From Spirochaetaceae bacterium (GTDB taxonomy: Bacteria > Spirochaetota > Spirochaetia > Treponematales > Rectinemataceae), in the NCBI GenBank assembly GCA_016794765.1, contig JAEUJG010000366.1, positions 1 through 9,900 of the forward strand: DNA of 9,900 nt, given 5' to 3'. How positions within the stretch are numbered: the first letter of the stretch is position 1; each line of letters begins with the position of its first letter. A model generated the notes under the pieces. That model was not told the origin of the DNA. It did no database searches and saw only the letters and a list, made by a program, of their open reading frames with translations. Made by a program: the position numbers and the translations under genes. This document shows, one piece after another, positions 5,516-9,900 of the stretch.

Positions 5516-6772
5516 CTACTGGATCGAGATCTCGAGCACGGAGTCCGGCGCCGAGGCGGCGGCCTCGAGCTCGGCCTGGCCGAGGGTCAGGGTGATCATC
5601 TCCGAGGGCTGGACGTGGCTCTTCTTGACCTGCCTGACGATCTTGTTGTTGAGCTTCACCTCGAGCACGGCGTCGTTCTTCACGACCAGGGTGCGGAGGT
5701 AGAGCTTGTTGTCCCGCGCCGGCGCGACCTTGGAAGGGCTCACGTAGCGGACGTTCGGGCCGGCCTTGACCCTGACCTCCTTGCCGCCGCGCTTGCCGGC
5801 GAGCCATTCGGCGGCGAAGGCGCCGGCGCGGCGCGCCTCCTCGACGACGAAGTCGACGAGGTCGTGGACGTGAAGGACGTTGCCGCAGGCGAAGACGCCG
5901 GGGATGTTGGTCATGAGGCAGGCGTCGACGTAGGGACCGTTGGTCATCGGGTTGATCTCGATCCCCATGTTCTTGGAGAGCTCGTTCTCCGGCACGAGGC
6001 CGACGGAGAGGAGGACCGTGTCGCAGGGGATCTTGAAGCTCTTCTCGAGCATGAGGGCGCCGTTCTCGATCGGCGTGATCTCCACGCCTTCGACCCGGTC
6101 CTTGCCGTAGATGTTCGTCGTCAGGTGGGACAGGTAGAGGGGGATGCCGAAGTCGTTCAGGCACTGCACGATGTTGCGCGTGAGGCCGGAGGGATAGGGC
6201 AGGATCTCGACGACGGCGTGGACCTTGCAGCCGACCCAGCTCATGCGGCGGGCCATGATGAGGCCGATGTCGCCGGAGCCGATGATGACGACGTCCTTGC
6301 CCGGCACGTAGCCCTCGATGTTCACGAGGCGCTGCGCGAGGCCGGCCGTGTAGACGCCGGCGGGCCGGGAGCCGGGGATGCGGATGTTGCCCCGGTTGCG
6401 CTCGCGGCAACCCATCGCCAGGACCACGGCCTTGGCGCGGAGGCGGATGACGCCGAGCCCGGAGGAGACGCAGGACAGCACCTTCTCCTCGCCCTCGACC
6501 TCCATCTCGATGACGGTCGTGGAGCAGAGGGGCGTGATCGCCGTCTTCCGGACCTTCTCCTCGAAGCGTTCGGCGAATTCGGGGCCGGAGAGCTCCTCGT
6601 TGAATTCGATGAGGCCGAAGCCGTTGTGGATGCACTGCATGAGGATGCCGCCGAGCTGCTCCTCCCGCTCGATGACGGCGCAGGTGAGGCCCCGCGCGGC
6701 GAATTCGAGGGCGGCCGCCATGCCGGCGGCGCCTCCGCCGACCACCGCGGCGTCGAAGCGCATTTCTTTCAT
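5516..6772 (-). CDS. FAD/NAD(P)-dependent oxidoreductase, second gene of the GlpA-like operon
   Basis: 418 residues, pyridine nucleotide-disulfide oxidoreductase fold. The FAD-binding Rossmann motif is VVGGGAAGMAAALEFA (GGGAAG at 12-17), with acidic Glu35 closing the first beta-alpha-beta unit. The NAD(P) motif is VVIIGSGDIGLIMARR (GSGDIG at 165-170), and the second FAD contact is GVFACGNVLHVHDL (about 292-305). There is no CxxC redox pair of thioredoxin-reductase type; a lone Cys47 in LMQCIHNGFG is notable. The last 90 residues form a separate beta-rich tail. In Thermotogae, Clostridia and Spirochaetes this gene type lies between a GlpA-like gene and DUF1667 and is thought to take electrons from the dehydrogenase to NAD or another acceptor. 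The ATG at 6772 overlaps the preceding stop as ATGA, and GAGGGG lies nine bases upstream. A second ATG three codons in has no better site. The family is certain; the natural acceptor is not known. Confidence 0.92.
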   Translation of the reverse strand: MKEMRFDAAVVGGGAAGMAAALEFAARGLTCAVIEREEQLGGILMQCIHNGFGLIEFNEELSGPEFAERFEEKVRKTAITPLCSTTVIEMEVEGEEKVLSCVSSGLGVIRLRAKAVVLAMGCRERNRGNIRIPGSRPAGVYTAGLAQRLVNIEGYVPGKDVVIIGSGDIGLIMARRMSWVGCKVHAVVEILPYPSGLTRNIVQCLNDFGIPLYLSHLTTNIYGKDRVEGVEITPIENGALMLEKSFKIPCDTVLLSVGLVPENELSKNMGIEINPMTNGPYVDACLMTNIPGVFACGNVLHVHDLVDFVVEEARRAGAFAAEWLAGKRGGKEVRVKAGPNVRYVSPSKVAPARDNKLYLRTLVVKNDAVLEVKLNNKIVRQVKKSHVQPSEMITLTLGQAELEAAASAPDSVLEISIQ

Positions 6773-8208
6773 AGCTCGCCCCTCAGCACGGAGCTGCCTT
6801 CGCCCCGCTTCGTGATCTCGTCCCAGCCCATGCCGGTCTCGCGCATGATGATCTTCAGGATCTTGTAGGTGCAGAACCCGCCCTGGCAGCGGCCCATCTG
6901 GGCGCGGGTGAAGTACTTGATGCCGTCCAGCGTGACGTGGCCGCGGCGGATCGCCTCGACGATCTCGGCCTCGGTGACGCGCTCGCAGCGGCAGACGATC
7001 TCGCCGTAGGCGGGATCCTTCTTCACGAGCTCGTCGAGCTCGTAGGGGGACAGGTCCTTGGCGCGCGGCACCTTGCGGACGAAGGGGTCCCAGTCCGCCT
7101 TCTCCACGAGCTTGAGCCCCTCCTTCTTGAGGAGGTCCTTCACGTACTCGCCGATGGCGGGACTCGCCGTGAGGCCGGGCGACTGGATGCCCGCGACCTG
7201 GATGAAGGCCGGGGCTTTCTTGGAGGGCTCGATGTAGAAGTCCTCCTCCATGAAGGGGCGGAGGCCGGCGAAGCTCGTGATGACGTCGGTCTCGGAGACC
7301 GAGGGGATCATGTTGCGCGCGCTCTTCAGGATCGTGTCGAGCTCCTCGCGGGTCGTCGCGAGGTCGGTCTTATCCTGGACGGCGGTCGCCGTGGGGCCGA
7401 TGAGGACCGTGCCCTCGACGGTCGGGATGACGAGCATGCCCTTGGACACGGAGGTCGGCACGGGGAAGACGACCCGGGCCGGCTTGCACTTCGTCATCCG
7501 GTCGAGGAGGTAGTACTCGCCCTTCCTCGCGTGGATCGCGAAGTCCTCGGCGCCGAAGGCGCGGGAAACCTCGTCGGCGAAGAGGCCGGCGGCGTTGACG
7601 ACATAGCGGGCCTTGATCGAGCGGCCGTCGGCGGCCTTCACCGTCCAGCGCTCGCCCTCGCGCTTCGCCGATTCCACGGCGAAGCCGGTCATCAGGCGGA
7701 CGCCGTTCTTCTGGGCGTTCTCGACGAGGGAGAAGACGAAGCGGTACGGCTCGACGATGCCGCCGCCGGGGGCGTAGAGGCCGCCGACGCAATCCTCGGA
7801 CAGCTTGGGCTCGAGCTCGAGCATGCGCTCGCGGGAGCACATCTCGATGCCGATGACGCCGTTCTCGACACCCTGCATGTAGAGCTGCTCGATGGGCCGC
7901 ATCTCGTCCTCGTGCATCGCCGCGACGACGATGCCGCAACGCTCGAAGGGGAAGTCGAGCTCGGCCTTGAGGCGGTCGAACATCATCGCGCCCTGGAGCT
8001 CCAGGCGGGCCTTCAGGTATTTCTTGTTGTGGTGGAAGCCGCCGTGCACGATGCCGGAGTTGGCCTTGGAGGTGCCGAAGGAGACGTCGGCCTCCTTTTC
8101 GACGAGGACCACGTCGAGCTCGTAGGCGGAGAGGCGGCGGGCTATGTTCGCCCCGCTGACGCCCGCGCCGACGATCGCGACGTCGAAGGAATCGGATCCT
8201 GGTTTCAC
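6769..8208 (-). CDS. glpA: GlpA-like glycerol-3-phosphate dehydrogenase (FAD, with BFD-type [2Fe-2S] domain)
   Basis: 479 residues. The N-terminal DAO-type FAD domain starts with VAIVGAGVSGANIARRL (GAGVSG 14-19), acidic Glu37, and GTSKANSGIVHGGFHH (45-60), typical of GlpA/GlpO and L-2-hydroxyglutarate-oxidase relatives. VVNAAGLFAD (203-212) and SFAGLRPF (312-319) complete the FAD site. A C-terminal BFD-like domain carries four cysteines, CRC (406, 408) and GRCQGGFC (441, 446), expected to bind [2Fe-2S]. The protein oxidises a hydroxy substrate, most likely glycerol-3-phosphate, and passes electrons to the downstream flavoprotein. The start is GTG at 8208 with AGGAG eight bases upstream. It is the first gene of a three-gene operon whose junctions all overlap or nearly touch. 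No glycerol kinase, transporter or glpP/glpR is seen here, so another 2-hydroxyacid or polyol phosphate substrate remains possible and the gene symbol is tentative. Confidence 0.87.
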   Translation of the reverse strand: MKPGSDSFDVAIVGAGVSGANIARRLSAYELDVVLVEKEADVSFGTSKANSGIVHGGFHHNKKYLKARLELQGAMMFDRLKAELDFPFERCGIVVAAMHEDEMRPIEQLYMQGVENGVIGIEMCSRERMLELEPKLSEDCVGGLYAPGGGIVEPYRFVFSLVENAQKNGVRLMTGFAVESAKREGERWTVKAADGRSIKARYVVNAAGLFADEVSRAFGAEDFAIHARKGEYYLLDRMTKCKPARVVFPVPTSVSKGMLVIPTVEGTVLIGPTATAVQDKTDLATTREELDTILKSARNMIPSVSETDVITSFAGLRPFMEEDFYIEPSKKAPAFIQVAGIQSPGLTASPAIGEYVKDLLKKEGLKLVEKADWDPFVRKVPRAKDLSPYELDELVKKDPAYGEIVCRCERVTEAEIVEAIRRGHVTLDGIKYFTRAQMGRCQGGFCTYKILKIIMRETGMGWDEITKRGEGSSVLRGEL

Positions 8209-8273
8209 GCTGCTGCTCCTAGGGGCCCGACGGGAGCCCGGTCCGTCCCGAGCCTGCGAGCCTGCATTGGATA
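8209..8273 (-). promoter_or_regulatory. 5' leader of the GlpA-like operon
   Basis: About 65 bases lie between the predicted transcription start and the GTG. On the minus strand the leader holds a tandem CAGGCTCG pair and a possible GACGG/CCGTC stem, then TAGGAG as ribosome-binding site. I recognise no riboswitch or antiterminator class here. Confidence 0.4.
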
Positions 8274-8279
8274 GCTAGG

Positions 8280-8307
8280 AGTATAGTACAGGCCGGTAAA
8301 TTGAAAA
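8280..8307 (-). promoter_or_regulatory. Sigma-70-like promoter of the GlpA-like operon
   Basis: On the minus strand TTTTCA (8307-8302, four of six consensus bases) is followed by 16 bases and TATACT (8285-8280, five of six). It lies in the AT-rich island between two divergent genes. The -35 overlaps the left copy of the 12-bp inverted repeat, so a protein bound there would be expected to block it. Confidence 0.6.
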
Positions 8308-8371
8308 TCCTCAAAGATTGGGAAATCCGACTTTATTTCCTGCATTTTAAACACTATACTTTCAAATTACC
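8295..8371. repeat. 12-bp inverted repeat shared by two divergent promoters, candidate operator pair
   Basis: GGTAAATTGAAA (8295-8306) and TTTCAAATTACC (8360-8371) are reverse complements with one mismatch; their centres are 65 bp apart, close to six helical turns. The left copy covers the -35 of the oxidoreductase operon. The right copy covers the predicted transcription start of the ATPase gene and ends at its start codon. A second inverted pair, AGTATAGT (8280-8287) and ACTATACT (8353-8360), contains the two -10 boxes. Between them GGAAAT (8321-8326) and ATTTCC (8335-8340) form a further small dyad. Confidence 0.6.
8332..8360 (+). promoter_or_regulatory. Promoter of the ATPase gene
   Basis: TATACT (8355-8360) is a good -10, and TTTATT (8332-8337) stands 17 bases upstream as a weak -35 (three of six). 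The predicted transcription start is about 8367, only a few bases before the GTG at 8372. Confidence 0.5.
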
Positions 8372-9703
8372 GTGTTAATTCAAAGACGGCTCCTTGGCTC
8401 CCTTCGAGAAGCCCTCCAAACCGAGCGCCTCGTCTTGGTATCCGGCCCCCCGCGCTCGGGAAAGACCGTCTTCGCCGAACAGCTTGTCCGCTCCGGCCCA
8501 GGGGGCCTCCTCCTCGACGCCCGCTCTCCCGGCATCGCCGCCGCCCTCGCCGAACCCGTCCTCTGCCTGGAACTCCTGGCCGCGGCGATGAAGACCGAAG
8601 CTCCCGTCCGCCTCTTCGGCGCCCGCCTCCTTGTACTCGACAACGCGGACGAGGAGATCGCCCGCGCCGCCGCCGCCTTCGTCGCCGCGACGGGCCCGGG
8701 AAAGCCCCTCCCCCCCGGCGCCGCGGCGTCGCCCGAGGCGCAGTCCGCGGCGGCGCCCCTCCCCGAGGCGGCCAAGCGCCTCCGCCTCGTCCTCGTCGGC
8801 GCTCGTTTCCCGGAAGAAGTCCCGGGGCGGCGACTCGAACTCGGCGGCCTCACCCTGCCCGAGGTCGGCCGGGGCTCCCGCGCCGGCCACTGGCTCCGCG
8901 GCGGCTTCCCCGAAGCCTACGGGGCCGCGAGCGACCAGGCCGCCCTCGCCTGGCTCCGCCGCTACGCCGACTCCGTCGCCGAGGAGCGCTTCGCCCGGGC
9001 GGGCCTCCCCTGGGCGCCGGGCCGCACCCGGGCCCTCCTTTCCATGCTCGCCGAGGCCCACGGCGCCCCCTTGAACGAGAACGCCGCCGCGCGCTCGCTC
9101 GGCGTCAGCAGGCCGACCATCGTCCGCTCCGTCCGCGCCCTCGAGCGGGCCGGCCTCGTCTCCTTCCTGCCCGCCCTGCCAGAGCCCGCGGAGGCGCCCG
9201 GCTCGGCCCCGGCCGGCGGCCCAGGCGCCGCCGCCGCAACCCCAGCCGCAAACGCCGCCGCCGCGCCTCCAACCGCCGCCGGCAAGCGGCTCGTCCGGGC
9301 GCCGGCCCTCTACCTTCGCGACTCGGGCCTCCTCCACGCCCTCCTCGGCATCCAGGGCGCGGAAGGCCTCCTCGGCAGCGCCCGCCTCGCCGCCTCATGG
9401 GAAGGTTATGCGATCGAACAATGCCGCGCCGTACTGCCGGCCGGCGTGGAGTCGGCCCGCCGCCGCAGCCAGGACGGCGCCGGCCTCGAGCTCGTCCTGC
9501 ACCGGGCAGGGCGGCCCCTTCTCGGCGCCGCCATCCGCTGGAGCCGCGCCGGAGAACCGAGCCGCGGGGCGCGCATCGCCGCCCGCGAGATCGGCGCGGA
9601 GTCGAACTGGCTCGTCCTGCCCGAGGGCGACGAACGCCGCCTCGAGTGCGGCTTTTCCGTCGCGGGCCTCGGCCGCTTCCTCGAGATCGTTGCCGGCCTG
9701 TAG
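8372..9703 (+). CDS. AAA_14/DUF4143-type ATPase with degenerate catalytic motifs
   Basis: 443 residues. The opening MLIQRRLLGSLREAL, then the P-loop GPPRSGKT (25-32), match ATPases of the AAA_14 plus DUF4143 architecture. HWLRGGFPEAY (173-183), a winged helix (about 219-268, SLGVSRPTIVRSVRALERAGLV), YLRDSGLLHALLG (314-326) and WEGYAIEQ (343-350) are the expected later blocks. The family is widespread and poorly characterised. Oddities: Walker B reads LLVLDN (86-91), where the family normally has DE. Two Ala/Pro/Gly-rich inserts are present (about 106-134 and 270-304). In the C-terminal nuclease-like part the usual EVD and E-x-K residues are replaced by LEL and IRW. ATP binding may remain while hydrolysis and nuclease-type chemistry are doubtful. 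The start is GTG, fixed by the conserved N-terminus; there is no Shine-Dalgarno site and the promoter -10 is 11 bases away. The gene is divergent from the oxidoreductase operon. Role unknown. Confidence 0.83.
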   Translation: MLIQRRLLGSLREALQTERLVLVSGPPRSGKTVFAEQLVRSGPGGLLLDARSPGIAAALAEPVLCLELLAAAMKTEAPVRLFGARLLVLDNADEEIARAAAAFVAATGPGKPLPPGAAASPEAQSAAAPLPEAAKRLRLVLVGARFPEEVPGRRLELGGLTLPEVGRGSRAGHWLRGGFPEAYGAASDQAALAWLRRYADSVAEERFARAGLPWAPGRTRALLSMLAEAHGAPLNENAAARSLGVSRPTIVRSVRALERAGLVSFLPALPEPAEAPGSAPAGGPGAAAATPAANAAAAPPTAAGKRLVRAPALYLRDSGLLHALLGIQGAEGLLGSARLAASWEGYAIEQCRAVLPAGVESARRRSQDGAGLELVLHRAGRPLLGAAIRWSRAGEPSRGARIAAREIGAESNWLVLPEGDERRLECGFSVAGLGRFLEIVAGL

Positions 9704-9775
9704 CCGCCGGCCTGTAGCCGCCGGCCTGTAGCCGCCGGCCTGTAACCGCCGGCCTCCAGCCGCGGGCCGGCAGCC
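9692..9775. repeat. 14-bp tandem repeat, five to six copies, overlapping the ATPase stop codon
   Basis: The unit GCCGGCCTGTAGCC occurs three times exactly (9692-9705, 9706-9719, 9720-9733), then with one change (9734-9747), with two changes (9748-9761) and in a worn copy (9762-9775). The first copy encodes Ala-Gly-Leu-stop, so TAG 9701-9703 belongs to the repeat. Each unit contains the palindrome GCCGGC and a small GGC/GCC stem. Confidence 0.93.
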
Positions 9776-9867
9776 TCGCGCGGCAAGCCTGCGCCCGCCG
9801 CGGGCCACATCGACGCGCGGCTATGCGCGCCGGGGCGCGGCCGCCGCCCCGATGGGAGGCACCCTCG

Positions 9868-9900
9868 ATGCACGGCTGCCGCCGCCCGCGCGCCGCCGCG
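9868..9900 (+). CDS. Possible start of a gene running off the right edge
   Basis: ATG 9868 has GGGAGG (9854-9859) eight bases upstream, and the frame is open to the window end (MHGCRRPRAAA). An in-frame ATG at 9823 has no ribosome-binding site. Eleven codons of Arg/Ala-rich sequence in GC-rich DNA are too few to identify a product. The stretch 9776-9867 is GC-rich and shows no other feature that I can support. Confidence 0.25.
   Translation, partial: MHGCRRPRAAA

Noticed and set aside
5127..6635. Minus-strand frame of 502 codons in another frame of the oxidoreductase genes
   Set aside because: Arg/Pro/His-rich translation typical of an off-frame reading of GC-rich codons; it overlaps two better-supported genes.
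5462..6868. Plus-strand frame of 468 codons opposite the FAD oxidoreductase
   Set aside because: The composition is Asp/Glu/Ala/Val/Leu/His-biased and repetitive, as expected from the complement of a GC-rich gene; there is no motif or ribosome-binding site.
6937..8274. Plus-strand frame of 445 codons opposite the GlpA-like gene
   Set aside because: Same antisense composition bias; the opposite strand encodes an intact flavoprotein with Fe-S cysteines.
8372..9703. Defence-system or toxin-antitoxin role for the ATPase gene
   Set aside because: No partner nuclease, antitoxin, integrase or other defence gene is visible in the window, and this ATPase family alone is not diagnostic.
9692..9775. 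CRISPR array
   Set aside because: The repeats are 14 bp and directly adjacent, with no spacers.
9395..9873. Minus-strand frames with a repeated GYRPAATGRRLQAG-like peptide
   Set aside because: The peptide repeat is only the translation of the 14-bp DNA tandem repeat; there is no ribosome-binding site or conserved domain.

Overview
This is a GC-rich bacterial window with eight intact protein genes, one gene cut by the left edge, and a possible gene start at the right edge. I saw no rRNA, tRNA, CRISPR array or transposase. The long reading frames opposite the real genes are ordinary high-GC shadows. The taxon cannot be fixed from the sequence. The glycerol-3-phosphate-dehydrogenase-like / FAD oxidoreductase / DUF1667 trio is typical of anaerobes (Clostridia, Thermotogae, Spirochaetes). 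Together with a chemoreceptor and a secreted-type 5'-nucleotidase, a high-GC, motile, anaerobic or fermentative bacterium, possibly a spirochaete, is a reasonable guess at low confidence.

Layout. 1-740: C-terminal part of a 5'-nucleotidase family enzyme and its terminator (+). 741-1592: a small heat-shock protein (Hsp20) with a structured leader of about 115 nt and a strong terminator (+). 1599-3505: a methyl-accepting chemotaxis protein (-) behind a near-consensus sigma-70 promoter. 3541-5007: a three-gene, translationally coupled operon (-) encoding a small three-helix membrane protein, an ECF sigma factor and a zinc-type membrane anti-sigma factor, preceded by an ECF-like promoter that suggests autoregulation. 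5028-5145: a cluster of strong inverted repeats with no gene. 5099-8208: a tightly coupled three-gene oxidoreductase operon (-) in the order GlpA-like protein with a [2Fe-2S]-type C-terminal domain, FAD/NAD-dependent oxidoreductase, DUF1667 protein. 8209-8371: an AT-rich island holding divergent promoters with identical -10 octamers and an almost perfect 12-bp inverted repeat. 8372-9703: a divergent AAA_14/DUF4143-type ATPase (+) whose mRNA appears almost leaderless and whose nuclease-like C-terminal residues look lost. 9692-9775: a 14-bp tandem repeat whose first copy contains that gene's stop codon.

How the genes may work together. The ECF trio is a self-contained envelope-sensing switch. 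The oxidoreductase trio probably oxidises glycerol-3-phosphate, or a similar 2-hydroxy substrate, and passes electrons through Fe-S and FAD centres. The shared divergent control region suggests that the oxidoreductase operon and the ATPase gene respond to a common DNA-binding regulator. This is inferred from the DNA pattern only.

Most worth a second look: the divergent operator arrangement at 8280-8371, the apparently leaderless ATPase with degenerate motifs, the possible RNA switch in front of hsp20, the ECF-type promoter, and the inverted-repeat cluster at the end of the oxidoreductase operon.
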